The notes under the pieces: generated by a model | Databases searched by the model: none | What the model saw: only the letters and a program-made list of their open reading frames with translations | What the model was told of the DNA's origin: nothing | Assembly: GCF_026242055.1 (NCBI RefSeq) | Contig: NZ_JAPJDL010000013.1 | Coordinates: 188,735 to 252,734, forward strand | Reading direction: 5' to 3' | Length of the DNA stretch: 64,000 nucleotides | Origin: Lentzea sp. NEAU-D7 | Lineage (GTDB): Bacteria; Actinomycetota; Actinomycetes; Mycobacteriales; Pseudonocardiaceae | Translations under genes and position numbers: made by a program | Shown: in pieces, positions 49,822 through 58,596 of the stretch | Layout of the letters: each line of letters begins with the position of its first letter | Numbering within the stretch: position 1 is the first letter of the stretch

Positions 49822-50994
49822 ATGACGGTCACGGTGCCACGCGGTCAGGTCCGAGCCGCCGCCGCGGGGGTCGCGGTCACCTTCGGACTCAACGGCGTGG
49901 CGGTGGCGACCTGGTTCGCCCGCGTGCCCGCCGCCCGTGACGCGCTGGGCCTGACACCCGGCGCGCTGGGGTTGCTGCTGCTGTCGATGTCGGTGGGCGC
50001 GTGCCTGGCGATGCTCACCGCGGGCGAGGTCACGCACCGGCTCAGGCCGAAACGGACGGTGAGCCTCTCGGCGGTGACGGTCGCGCTGGGTCTCGCGGTC
50101 GCGGGCGTCGGCATCGGCGCCTACCCGTCGCCGGTGGTGACGGCGATCGGGATCTTCGTGCTCGGCTACGGCTCGGGCCTGTGCGACGTGGCGATGAACG
50201 TCGAGGCCGCGGAGGTGGAACGCGCTCTCGGCAAGACGGTGATGCCGCGCTTCCACGCCATGTGGAGCCTCGGCACGGTGGCCGCGGCGGGCCTGGCGTC
50301 GTTCGCGGCGTGGGCGGTCCTGCCCGTCACCGCACACCTGGCCGTGGTGGCCGTGGTGGTCGCCGGCGGCACGCTGCTGGCCGCGCGCACGTACAGCCTG
50401 GCCGCCGAGGCGGAGCACGGCACCGGCAGCGGGGTCATGGCCGCGTGGCGGGAACCGCGCACGTTGCTGATCGGTCTGCTGGTGCTGGTGCTGGCGTTCA
50501 CCGAGGGCACCGCGAACGACTGGGTGGCGGTGGCCTTCATCGACGGCTACCAGGCCGACCCGGCGCTGGGTGCCCTGGTGTTCGGCGTGTTCGTCACGAC
50601 TATGACGTTCGGCCGGATCTTCGGCACCATCGCGCTGGACCGCTGGGGCCGCGTGCCGGCGGTCGTCCTCTCCATGCTGCTGGCAGCCTCGGGCGTGACG
50701 CTGGCGGTGTTCGCCGGATCGTTCGGCGTGGCGGTCGCCGGCGTGGCCGTCTGGGGCCTCGGGACCGCACTGGGCTTCCCGGTGGGCATGAGCGCGGCCG
50801 CCGACGATCCCGAACGAGCGGCGGCACGGGTCAGCGTCGTCGCGGTGATCGGCTACACCGCGTTCCTGGCGGGACCGCCGCTCGTGGGGCTGCTCGGCAA
50901 CGAGGTGGGGGTGTTGCGGGCCTTGCTGGTCGTGCCGCTGTTGCTGCTGCCCGCGCTGGTGCTCACGCCGTCGCTGCGGCAGCCCAAGGGCTGA
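49822..50994 (+). CDS. MFS transporter
   Basis: 390 residues from ATG 49822 with AAAGGAGG upstream. About twelve hydrophobic spans are visible, with an RLRPKR loop between spans 2 and 3 and FGRIFGTIALDRWGR at the start of the second half, both typical of the major facilitator superfamily. It resembles YbjJ-like sugar or drug permeases. Control by a LacI regulator favours a sugar or sugar-acid substrate. Its transcript ends at the hairpin at 51017. Confidence 0.87.
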   Translation: MTVTVPRGQVRAAAAGVAVTFGLNGVAVATWFARVPAARDALGLTPGALGLLLLSMSVGACLAMLTAGEVTHRLRPKRTVSLSAVTVALGLAVAGVGIGAYPSPVVTAIGIFVLGYGSGLCDVAMNVEAAEVERALGKTVMPRFHAMWSLGTVAAAGLASFAAWAVLPVTAHLAVVAVVVAGGTLLAARTYSLAAEAEHGTGSGVMAAWREPRTLLIGLLVLVLAFTEGTANDWVAVAFIDGYQADPALGALVFGVFVTTMTFGRIFGTIALDRWGRVPAVVLSMLLAASGVTLAVFAGSFGVAVAGVAVWGLGTALGFPVGMSAAADDPERAAARVSVVAVIGYTAFLAGPPLVGLLGNEVGVLRALLVVPLLLLPALVLTPSLRQPKG

Positions 50995-51016
50995 CGACCT
51001 CCCAAGCCGTCGAAGG

Positions 51017-51053
51017 ACGAACGCCGCGATCGACTTCCGATCGCGGCGTTCGT
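51017..51053. terminator. Strong hairpin terminator after the MFS gene
   Basis: A 16-bp perfect stem (51017-51032 with 51038-51053) around a 5-nt loop, 22 bp after the MFS stop, followed by CTGTT. Confidence 0.85.
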
Positions 51054-51270
51054 CTGTTCGGCGCATTCCGGAGCACGGAAAATTGATCAATCGCTGATCC
51101 ACTGCCCCGGACATTCGACGGTATTCGATTCGAACAATCGTCGAACGCCGTGGCGAATCGTCGAATGAATTCACTTCGTTGACGCATGCCGGAAGCATTC
51201 GTAATACTCGGTTCACGATCGTGGACCTTGTTCAAGAATGTGAATCCTCCTTTCCGAAGGGTATTCCGTC
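51054..51270. other. Upstream region of the pectin operon
   Basis: Contains several TCGAA/TTCGA motifs between 51115 and 51170 and the promoter at 51179-51207. The density of TTCGAA-type sequence resembles the region between the PL3 and PL1 genes. No perfect palindrome was found. Confidence 0.45.
51179..51207 (+). promoter_or_regulatory. Promoter of the PL1-CE8 operon
   Basis: TTGACG (51179-51184), 17 bp, TAATAC (51202-51207), close to the sigma-70 consensus. It predicts a leader of about 57 nt before the ATG at 51271. Confidence 0.7.
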
Positions 51271-53454
51271 ATGCGGCTTTTCGTTGGCGCGCTGGTTCTG
51301 GCCTGCGCATCCACCGGGGTGGTGAGCCTCCCCGCGCACGCAGGTCACGACCCCGCGCGGCAGGTGCTGCCCGCGGGGGACGGCTGGGCGTCGGCCGGGC
51401 CGGGCACGACCGGGGGAGCGGCGGCCCCCGCCTCGAACGTGCACGAGGTGCGCACGCGGGCCGAGCTCGTCGCGGCGCTCGCGGCCCCGGCTCCCCGGAT
51501 CATCAAGGTCAGGGGAGTGATCGACGCGAACACCGGCGCGGACGGGAAACCGTTGCGGTGCGAGGACTACGCGACCGACGGCTACACGCTGGCCGGCTAC
51601 CTCGCGGCGTACGACCCGGCGGTCTGGGGATGGGAGCGTGAACCCGAAGGGCCGCTCGAGGACGCCCGTGTGGCGTCGGCGAAGAAGCAGGAAGCGGTCA
51701 TCGCGCTGAACGTGCTCCCGGACACCACGATCTTCGGCGTCGGCCGCGGGGCCGGGATCACCGGCGGCAGCCTCCGGATCCACAACGCGCGCAACGTGAT
51801 CGTGCGCAACCTGACCTTCCGCGACACCCGCGACTGCTTCCCCCAGTGGGATCCCGCGGACACCAGCCCCGGCTCCCCGCCCGGCAACTGGAACTCGCTC
51901 TACGACTCGGTGTCGGTCCAGCGTTCCGAGAACGTGTGGGTCGACCACAGCACGTTCACCGACGAGCCCAACGTCGACAGCACCCAGCCGCTCCACTTCG
52001 GACGGCCCTACCAGGTGCACGACGGCCAGCTCGACATCACGAACGGGTCCGACCTCGTCACCGTCTCCCGCAACGTCTTCGCCGAGCACGGCAAGACCAT
52101 GCTGATCGGCTCGTCGAACTCGTCCACGACCGACCCGGGCAAGCTGCGGGTCTCGGTGCACCACAACGTCTTCCGCAACGTGCTGGAACGCGCGCCGCGC
52201 GTGCGGTTCGGCCAGGTGCACGTCTACAACAACCTGTACGAGGGCGCGCAGACCTACAGCTGGGGCGTCGGCGTCAAGTCCCAGATCTACGCGCAGAACA
52301 ACTTCATCAAGGGCATCGCGCCGGAGAAGATCGTCTACAACTGGGGCGGCACGGCGATCACCGACACCGGCAACCTCGTCGACGGCAGGCCGGTGAGCCT
52401 GGTGGACGCGCACAACGCGGCGTTCCCGGACAAGGCGCTCGGCACCGACGCCGGGTGGACGCCGACCCTGAACCGCGGTCTCGAACCCGCGCACCGGATC
52501 AGGCACCTCCGGGCGGGCGCCCCACCGGCGGGCCACCACCTCGTGGTGGGGAAGGGGTTCGCCACCGTGCAGTCCGCGATCGACGCGGCACCGGCCGGAG
52601 GCGTGATCACGCTGCCGAAGGGCGTGTACCGGGAGGTCGTCAAGATTCCGGCGACCAAGAAGGACCTCACCCTGCGCGGCGCCACCGGGCGGGCCCAGGA
52701 CGTGGTGATCGACTTCGACAACGCCAGCGGCACGAAGAAGCCCGACGGCACCACCTACGGCACCACGGGCAGCGCGACGGCGACCATCGCCGCGGACGGG
52801 TTCACCGCCCGTGACCTCACCTTCCGCAACTCCTTCGACCGCAAGAAGCACCCGGAGATCACGGCCACGCAGGCCGTCGCGGTCAAGGCGACCGGCGATC
52901 GAATGCTGTTCGACCGCGTGCGCTTCGAAGGCCACCAGGACACCCTGTACGCCGACACCCCGGCCGTGAACACGCGGTCGCGGCAGTACTACCGGGACTG
53001 CGCGATCACCGGTGACGTCGACTTCCTCTTCGGCAGGGCGACCGCCGTGTTCGAACGGGCGACCATCACCGCGCTGGACCGCGGCGGCGACCCCAACGGG
53101 TACGTGACCGCCGCCAGCACGCGCAAGGACAACCCGCACGGCTTCCTGATCGTCAACTCGAAGATCCGCAGCGACGCCCCCGCCGGCACGTACTTCCTCG
53201 GCAGGCCCTGGCACCCCGGCGGTGACCCGGACGCGATCGCGCAGGTCGTCATCCGCGACACCGAACTGCCCGCCGCGATCAAACGCCAGCCGTGGACCGA
53301 CATGTCCGGCTTCCCCTGGCGCGAGGCCAGGTTCGCGGAGTACCGCAACACCGGGCCCGGCGCCGGCACGGGAACCGACCGCCCCCAGCTCACCGACGAG
53401 CAGGCGCGGCAGCACACGAAGGCCGCCTACCTGAGCGGGTGGAACCCGGCGTGA
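51271..53454 (+). CDS. Secreted pectate lyase (PL1) - pectinesterase (CE8) fusion
   Basis: 727 residues with a signal peptide ending near PAHA-G. Residues about 45-410 are a PL1 beta-helix: RIIKVRGVID, VWVDHSTF, RAPRVRFGQVHVYNN with the catalytic Arg segment. Residues about 425-700 are a CE8 pectin methylesterase: VGKGFATVQSAIDAAP, GHQDTLYAD, GDVDFLFGRATAVFE and LGRPWHPG supply the Asp pair and Arg. One chain can therefore demethylate pectin and cleave the product. Its stop overlaps the next permease start (GTGA at 53451), so enzyme and importer are translationally coupled. Confidence 0.93.
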   Translation: MRLFVGALVLACASTGVVSLPAHAGHDPARQVLPAGDGWASAGPGTTGGAAAPASNVHEVRTRAELVAALAAPAPRIIKVRGVIDANTGADGKPLRCEDYATDGYTLAGYLAAYDPAVWGWEREPEGPLEDARVASAKKQEAVIALNVLPDTTIFGVGRGAGITGGSLRIHNARNVIVRNLTFRDTRDCFPQWDPADTSPGSPPGNWNSLYDSVSVQRSENVWVDHSTFTDEPNVDSTQPLHFGRPYQVHDGQLDITNGSDLVTVSRNVFAEHGKTMLIGSSNSSTTDPGKLRVSVHHNVFRNVLERAPRVRFGQVHVYNNLYEGAQTYSWGVGVKSQIYAQNNFIKGIAPEKIVYNWGGTAITDTGNLVDGRPVSLVDAHNAAFPDKALGTDAGWTPTLNRGLEPAHRIRHLRAGAPPAGHHLVVGKGFATVQSAIDAAPAGGVITLPKGVYREVVKIPATKKDLTLRGATGRAQDVVIDFDNASGTKKPDGTTYGTTGSATATIAADGFTARDLTFRNSFDRKKHPEITATQAVAVKATGDRMLFDRVRFEGHQDTLYADTPAVNTRSRQYYRDCAITGDVDFLFGRATAVFERATITALDRGGDPNGYVTAASTRKDNPHGFLIVNSKIRSDAPAGTYFLGRPWHPGGDPDAIAQVVIRDTELPAAIKRQPWTDMSGFPWREARFAEYRNTGPGAGTGTDRPQLTDEQARQHTKAAYLSGWNPA

Positions 53455-54326
53455 GGACCCGCACGTGGGCGCCGTACGCCCTGATCGCCCCGACGCTCGT
53501 GCTGATGGCGGTGTTCCTGGTCTACCCGATCGCCAGCGTCGGGTGGTTCAGCCTGCGCCAGCACACCGTCACGCAGCCGTGGAAGAACGGCTTCATCGGG
53601 TTCGAGAACTTCCGGCGGATGCTGTTCGAGGACCAGCTGTTCTGGCAGAGCCTCGTGTTCAGCGCCAAGTGGGTGGTCGTCGAGGTCGGTCTGCAACTGG
53701 TGCTGGGACTAGTCCTCGCGCTGATCGTCAACGAGACGTTCGTCGGCCGGGCGCTCGCGCGGGCACTGGTGTTCTCGCCGTGGGCGGTCTCCGGCGTGCT
53801 CACCACCGGCATCTGGATCCTGCTCTACAACCCGTCGACGGGAATCTTCCAGCAGCTCGCCCAGTGGGGCATCGGTGACCCCGGCACCTCGGTGCTCGGT
53901 GATCCGGCCACGGTGTTCCCCGCGACCGTCGTCACCGAGCTGTGGCGAGGGGTGCCGTTCTTCGCGATCCTGCTGCTCGCCGACCTGCAGACCATCCCGA
54001 ACGACCTCTACGAGGCCGCCTCGGTCGACGGCGCGGGACGGTGGCGCAAGTTCATCAGCGTCACCCTGCCGCACCTGCGCGACGCGATCGTGCTGTCCAC
54101 GCTGCTGCGCGCGGTGTGGGAGTTCAACAACGTCGACCTCATCTACACGCTGACCGGTGGTGGACCGGCGAACCAGACCACCACGCTGCCGCTCTACGTG
54201 GCGCGCAAGGCCGTCGACTCGCACGACTTCGGCTACGGCTCGGCGCTGACGATGGCCGGCTTCGTGATCCTGCTGTTCTTCTCGATCCTCTACCTGAGGA
54301 TGTCCAAATTCGGGAGCCGGGCATGA
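53451..54326 (+). CDS. ABC transporter permease (MalF/UgpA-like)
   Basis: 291 residues, six membrane spans, EAA loop DLYEAASVDGAGRWRKFI. It is the first permease of the importer that follows the pectinase fusion and probably carries pectin-derived oligogalacturonides or similar products. It overlaps both neighbours by 4 bases. Confidence 0.9.
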   Translation: MRTRTWAPYALIAPTLVLMAVFLVYPIASVGWFSLRQHTVTQPWKNGFIGFENFRRMLFEDQLFWQSLVFSAKWVVVEVGLQLVLGLVLALIVNETFVGRALARALVFSPWAVSGVLTTGIWILLYNPSTGIFQQLAQWGIGDPGTSVLGDPATVFPATVVTELWRGVPFFAILLLADLQTIPNDLYEAASVDGAGRWRKFISVTLPHLRDAIVLSTLLRAVWEFNNVDLIYTLTGGGPANQTTTLPLYVARKAVDSHDFGYGSALTMAGFVILLFFSILYLRMSKFGSRA

Positions 54327-55204
54327 CCCAGACGCTCACCCGTCCGGCCACGGCCCTGACGCCGCCGCCGGCGCCACCTCGCCGCAAGAAGCACCGCGAC
54401 CCGAGCCGCTACTTCCGGCTGCACCTCCCGCTGGTGCTCTACCTGCTGTTCACGCTGATCCCGTTCTACTGGATGCTCGTCTTCGCGTTCCGGCCGACGG
54501 GCCAGACCTCGCTCGTGCCGTGGCCGATCACGCTCGAGCACTTCGACACGGTGTGGAACGGCATCGGGTTCGGGGTGTTCTTCCAGAACAGCCTCATCAT
54601 CGGGGTCGGCACGATGATCGTCGTCACCGTGTTCGCGCTCATGGGCGGCTACGCGCTGGCGCGCTTCAAGTTCCGCGGTCAGCGGGTCTTCCTGCTGGCG
54701 TTGCTGTGCACGCAGTTCATCCCGGGCGCGATGATGCTGATCCCGTTGTTCGTGATCTTCAAGTCGGCCGGGCTGCTGAACAGCCTCACCGGTCTGGTGA
54801 TCGCGGACACCGCGTTCCAGCTGCCGCTCGCGCTGATCCTGATGAGCGGCTTCGTGCGCAACGTGCCGATCGAGCTCGAAGAGGCCGCGATGGTCGACGG
54901 GTGTTCGCGGCTGCGCGCGTTCTTCGCGGTGACGCTGCCCCAGCTCAAGCCCGCGCTCGTGGCCGTGGGGTCGTTCGCGTTCATCGGTGCCTGGAACAAC
55001 TTCCTGTTCGCGCTGATGTTCGCGAGCAGGCAGGACAAGTTCACGCTGCCGGTCGGGCTGAGCTACGCGCTGGGGGAGTTCAACACCGACTTCGGGGCGC
55101 TCGCGGCGGGCGGAGTCGTCGCCGCGGTGCCGGTCGTGCTGGTTTTCGCCGTGGTGCAGCGGTTCCTGGTGCAGGGACTGAGCGCCGGTGCGGTCAAGGG
55201 ATGA
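54323..55204 (+). CDS. ABC transporter permease (MalG/UgpE-like)
   Basis: 293 residues. A basic Pro-rich N-terminus of about 35 residues precedes six spans; the EAA loop is ELEEAAMVDGCSRLRAFF. It pairs with the preceding permease. No ATPase gene is present in the operon, as for the importer at 9560. Confidence 0.9.
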   Translation: MTQTLTRPATALTPPPAPPRRKKHRDPSRYFRLHLPLVLYLLFTLIPFYWMLVFAFRPTGQTSLVPWPITLEHFDTVWNGIGFGVFFQNSLIIGVGTMIVVTVFALMGGYALARFKFRGQRVFLLALLCTQFIPGAMMLIPLFVIFKSAGLLNSLTGLVIADTAFQLPLALILMSGFVRNVPIELEEAAMVDGCSRLRAFFAVTLPQLKPALVAVGSFAFIGAWNNFLFALMFASRQDKFTLPVGLSYALGEFNTDFGALAAGGVVAAVPVVLVFAVVQRFLVQGLSAGAVKG

Positions 55205-55214
55205 GGGAGAGGTC

Positions 55215-56483
55215 ATGAGAAAGCTGCTGATCGCGTTGGTGCTCGTGCTGAGCGGCTGCTCGGCGGGGCAGGACGGTCCCACGGTCGTCACGTTCTGGGA
55301 CAACAACGGCGGCCCCGGCCGCACGCCCATCTACCAGGAGCTGATCAAGCGGTTCGAGGCGGCGAACCCCGACATCAAGATCGAGTACGTCGGCATTCCC
55401 AGCTCGTCGGTGCAGCAGAAGTACGACACGGCCATCGCCGGCGGGTCCACCCCGGACGTCGGTGGCGTCACGACGTCCTACCTCGCGCACCTCGTCGGCC
55501 AGGACGCGCTCGAGCCGGCCGACGACCGGATCGAGAACGGCGCGCTCAAGGACAAGCTGCTGCCGGGGCTGCTCGAGACCGTGCGGCAGACCGCGCCCGA
55601 CGGCAAGCTCTACGCCGTTCCCGCGTCGGGCAACATGGACATCATCTGGTACCGGTCCGACCGGTTCGAGGAGAACAAGATCCCGGAACCGTCCACCTGG
55701 GACGACCTGACCAAGGCCGCCGTCCAGCTGACGAGGCCCGCGGACAACCAGTACGGCTTCACGATCCGCGGTGGCGCGGGGTCGGTCTTCCAGCTGCTGT
55801 CCGAGGCCTACTCCTACTCCGGTGTCGAGAAGTTCTACGAGGGCGGCAAGAGCACGGTCGCCGACCCGCGCAACGCCGAGCTCGTGCGCAAGGTGGCCGA
55901 GCTGTACAAGAAGGCCACGCCCGAGGCCGACGTGAACAACAGCTACACGCAGATGGTCGCGCAGTTCACCGGCGGCACGGTGGCGATGATGCACCACAAC
56001 CTCGGTTCGACCGCGGACGTGATGAAGGCCCTCGGCCCGGAACGCGTCGCCGCGATGCCGTTGCCCAAGGGGCCGTCCGGCAAGCGCACGGTGGTGCCGA
56101 ACCCGACCGACGGTTTCGCGGTGTTCAAGGGCAGCAAGAACCGCGACGCGTCCTGGAAGTTCGTCGAGTTCCTGACGTCGGCCGAGAGCAACGGCTACTG
56201 GAACGAGAAGGTCGGCCAGATCCCGGCGAACACGGACGTGCGCGGCGCGGAGTGGATCCAGAAGAACCCTGCCGTGAAGATGGCGCTCGGGGTGCTGGAG
56301 GACCCGGCCACCGTGCTGGTGCCCGCGCCGGTCTACCTGCCGGAGTACTCCTCGATCACCAAGACCGACACCGAGCCGCTCTACCAGAAGGTGCTGCTGG
56401 GTGAGATGTCCGCGCAGGAGTTCCTCGACCAGCTCGCGGCCAAGCTCACCACCGCTCAGCAGGACTGGGAGAAGCGCAAGTGA
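55215..56483 (+). CDS. Extracellular sugar-binding lipoprotein of the pectin importer
   Basis: 422 residues from ATG 55215 (an upstream in-frame start at 55188 would destroy the signal peptide). The lipobox is VLSGC (Cys near 15). A family-1 solute-binding fold follows: TFWDNNGGPGRTPIYQELI, AIAGGSTPDVGGV, FAVFKGSKNRDASWKFVEFL. It is in one operon with the two permeases and the dehydratase. Galacturonide or rhamnogalacturonan fragments are likely ligands from context. Confidence 0.88.
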   Translation: MRKLLIALVLVLSGCSAGQDGPTVVTFWDNNGGPGRTPIYQELIKRFEAANPDIKIEYVGIPSSSVQQKYDTAIAGGSTPDVGGVTTSYLAHLVGQDALEPADDRIENGALKDKLLPGLLETVRQTAPDGKLYAVPASGNMDIIWYRSDRFEENKIPEPSTWDDLTKAAVQLTRPADNQYGFTIRGGAGSVFQLLSEAYSYSGVEKFYEGGKSTVADPRNAELVRKVAELYKKATPEADVNNSYTQMVAQFTGGTVAMMHHNLGSTADVMKALGPERVAAMPLPKGPSGKRTVVPNPTDGFAVFKGSKNRDASWKFVEFLTSAESNGYWNEKVGQIPANTDVRGAEWIQKNPAVKMALGVLEDPATVLVPAPVYLPEYSSITKTDTEPLYQKVLLGEMSAQEFLDQLAAKLTTAQQDWEKRK

Positions 56484-57625
56484 TCGAACGGGTGGTGGTG
56501 CGGACGTTCAAGACCACGGCGGCCACGTCCGTCGACCCGGAGGGGCACCGGCATCCGGCGCCCGAGCACGAGGTCGTCGAGGCCCTGTTGGAGATCACCG
56601 ACACCGACGGCGTCACGGGGTACTGCCAGGTCCAGCCCGACCAGCTGCGGCCCGCCGTGCTGGACAAGCACGTGCGGCCGGTGCTGCTCGGTCAGGACCC
56701 GTGGGACCGCGAGCGGCTGTGGAGGCTGCTCGCGCGACGGCAGCGGGGTGCGCACGGCGGGTTCACCGACCGGGCGCTCGGGTTCGTCGACCAGGCGCTC
56801 TGGGACCTGGTGGCGCGCAGGGTGGAACTGCCCGCGTGGAAGCTCGCCGGTGGTGCTCGCGACAGGATCCCCGCCTACGCCAGCACGATGTGCGGGGACG
56901 CGGAGGGCCTGGCGACGCCGGGCGACTACGCGGACTTCGCGCGGCACCTCGTGTCGGTGGGCTATCGGGCGATCAAGCTGCACACCTGGATGCCGCCGGT
57001 GCCCGGTGCGCCCAGCGTCTCCCGTGACGTCGAGGCGTGCCAGGCGGTGCGGGACGCGGTGGGGCCGGGGATCGCGCTGATGCTCGACGCGAGCCACTGG
57101 TACTCGCGGACCGAGGCGCTGCGGCTCGGCAGGGCGTTGCAGGAGCTGGACTTCTACTGGTTCGAGGAGCCGATGGAGGAGGCGTCGATCAGCTCCTACC
57201 GGTGGCTCTCCGAGCAGCTGGACATCCCGGTGATCGGCCCGGAGGTGGCGTGGGGCAAGCACCTCACCCGTGCCGAGTGGATCGCCGCCGGGGCGTGCGA
57301 CATCCTGCGGGCGGGTCCCGCGGGCAGTGGTGGCATCACCCCGGTGCTCAAGACCGTGCACCTCGCGGAGTCGTTCAACATGGACTGCGAGATCCACGGC
57401 AACGGGGCGGGCAGTCTCACCGTGCTCGGCGCGACCGACGCCGGCCGGTGGTACGAACGAGGTCTGCTGCACCCGCACGTCGACTTCGACCGGGTCCCGC
57501 CGCACCGGAACTCCATTGCCGATCCGCTGGACGAGAACGGCTGCGTGACGCTTCCTCGAATACCCGGAATCGGGGACGACTGGAATTTCGAACACATCGG
57601 AGTTCACACTCTTGAAGTGTGGTGA
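56480..57625 (+). CDS. Enolase-superfamily (mandelate racemase-like) sugar-acid dehydratase
   Basis: 381 residues from a GTG at 56480 overlapping the binding-protein stop. The capping domain plus TIM barrel carry the three metal ligands (Asp in LMLDASHWYS, Glu in WFEEPMEE, Glu in IGPEVAWG) and a probable catalytic His near 306 in CEIHGNG. On the other face, the usual KxK becomes K166-L-H168. Such enzymes dehydrate aldonic or uronic sugar acids. Its place after a pectinase-importer operon suggests a galacturonate- or rhamnose-derived acid, but the exact substrate is not readable. The operon ends at the hairpin at 57627. Confidence 0.83.
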   Translation: MIERVVVRTFKTTAATSVDPEGHRHPAPEHEVVEALLEITDTDGVTGYCQVQPDQLRPAVLDKHVRPVLLGQDPWDRERLWRLLARRQRGAHGGFTDRALGFVDQALWDLVARRVELPAWKLAGGARDRIPAYASTMCGDAEGLATPGDYADFARHLVSVGYRAIKLHTWMPPVPGAPSVSRDVEACQAVRDAVGPGIALMLDASHWYSRTEALRLGRALQELDFYWFEEPMEEASISSYRWLSEQLDIPVIGPEVAWGKHLTRAEWIAAGACDILRAGPAGSGGITPVLKTVHLAESFNMDCEIHGNGAGSLTVLGATDAGRWYERGLLHPHVDFDRVPPHRNSIADPLDENGCVTLPRIPGIGDDWNFEHIGVHTLEVW

Positions 57626-57626
57626 G

Positions 57627-57655
57627 AAATGCCCCGGCCAATGGCCGGGGCATTT
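57627..57655. terminator. Bidirectional hairpin terminator
   Basis: A 13-bp perfect stem, AAATGCCCCGGCC (57627-57639) with its complement at 57643-57655, 3-nt loop. The A-rich and T-rich ends give a U tract in both directions, serving the convergent dehydratase and PL3 genes. Confidence 0.92.
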
Positions 57656-57658
57656 CCT

Positions 57659-58423
57659 CTACCGGTAGGTGATGTCCGAGGACTTGTACAGGCAGTTCGT
57701 GCTGTCCGCCCCGGTGCCGATTTTCTTCGGTTCACCGCTGGTGACGCCCTGGTACTTCTCGCAGATCGCGATCTTCTTGCTGCTGTCCCCGACGATCGTG
57801 ATCCTCGAGAACCGCGCGGTGTCGCCGTAGTTGGTGTTGATGCCGACCAGCGACTTGCCGGGGGAGAACGCGGTGACGTTCTCCAGCACGACGTGCCGCT
57901 TGTGCTGCGTCTTGCAGTTGCCGCAGGACCGGTAGAGCTTGCCGAAGTCGTCCACCTGGAAGTTGCGGATGATCATCGTGCCCGGCCCGTTGTGCTGGAA
58001 CACCTTGTCCGACGCCTTGCGCGCGCCACCACCGCTGATGGTCATGGTCTGCGAGGACGACGTGCCCTTGAACGTGGCAGCGTCCTCGCCGACGTCCTCC
58101 CACCACACGTTGGTGAGCGTGCAGGTGCCGAGGCAGTGGACGCCGTCCGCGGCCGGCGCGCCGAGCACGACGTTCTTCAGCGTCGCGCCGTCGGCCAGCT
58201 GGAAGATCGGGCCCTGGTCCTCGCCCTGACCGCCGGAACCGAGGGCGCCGGTGCCGTAGAACCGTTGCATGCCGCCGTCGTAGCCGCTCGATCCGACCTT
58301 GATGGTCGTGCCGACCGGTTTCGACCCGGACGGGGTGGGGAAGGTGCTGCCCGCAGCCTGTGCCTGAGGTGCGAGAAACGCGGCCAGAGTCGCGGCCAAC
58401 ACCAATGGTGCCATTTTCTTCAT
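57659..58423 (-). CDS. Secreted PL3 pectate lyase
   Basis: 254 residues, a typical PL3 length, with a signal peptide ending near AQA-A (residue 24). The compact beta-helix shows GQGEDQGPIFQLADGATLKNV, DGVHCLGTCTLTNVWWEDVGEDA, and FGKLYRSCGNC, with conserved Asp, Lys and Cys residues. It cleaves polygalacturonate by beta-elimination. It is divergent from the PL1 gene at 58597 and shares a control region with it. Confidence 0.94.
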   Translation of the reverse strand: MKKMAPLVLAATLAAFLAPQAQAAGSTFPTPSGSKPVGTTIKVGSSGYDGGMQRFYGTGALGSGGQGEDQGPIFQLADGATLKNVVLGAPAADGVHCLGTCTLTNVWWEDVGEDAATFKGTSSSQTMTISGGGARKASDKVFQHNGPGTMIIRNFQVDDFGKLYRSCGNCKTQHKRHVVLENVTAFSPGKSLVGINTNYGDTARFSRITIVGDSSKKIAICEKYQGVTSGEPKKIGTGADSTNCLYKSSDITYR

Positions 58424-58462
58424 GTGCGCTCCGCTTGCAGGTGGATGCGCGGCGGTAATGTG

Positions 58463-58490
58463 ATCGTAGAGCGGAGATCTTTTCTGTCAA
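58463..58490 (-). promoter_or_regulatory. PL3 promoter
   Basis: Read leftward: TTGACA (complement of 58485-58490), 16 bp, TACGAT (complement of 58463-58468). A good sigma-70 match, 40 bp from the PL3 start. Confidence 0.65.
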
Positions 58491-58495
58491 CCTCT

Positions 58496-58511
58496 ATTCG
58501 AACGTTCGAAT
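58496..58511. promoter_or_regulatory. Perfect 16-bp palindrome ATTCGAACGTTCGAAT
   Basis: Lies between the -35 elements of the divergent PL3 and PL1 promoters, upstream of both, which suits an activator or a shared operator. Further TCGAA motifs follow at 58511-58525. Confidence 0.7.
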
Positions 58512-58529
58512 CGAATATCGTCGAATTGG

Positions 58530-58558
58530 TTGACCGTGCTACCCGGTGCTGGTTGTGT
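58530..58558 (+). promoter_or_regulatory. Putative PL1 promoter
   Basis: TTGACC (58530-58535), 17 bp, TTGTGT (58553-58558). The -10 is weak. Confidence 0.4.
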
Positions 58559-58596
58559 GAGTTCTACCGCCGCTCACTCTCATTGGGAGCGAGTAA

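Noticed and set aside
56480..57625. Naming the gene galactonate or rhamnonate dehydratase
   Set aside because: The superfamily motifs are clear but the substrate-specific residues are not diagnostic, so no specific activity is claimed.
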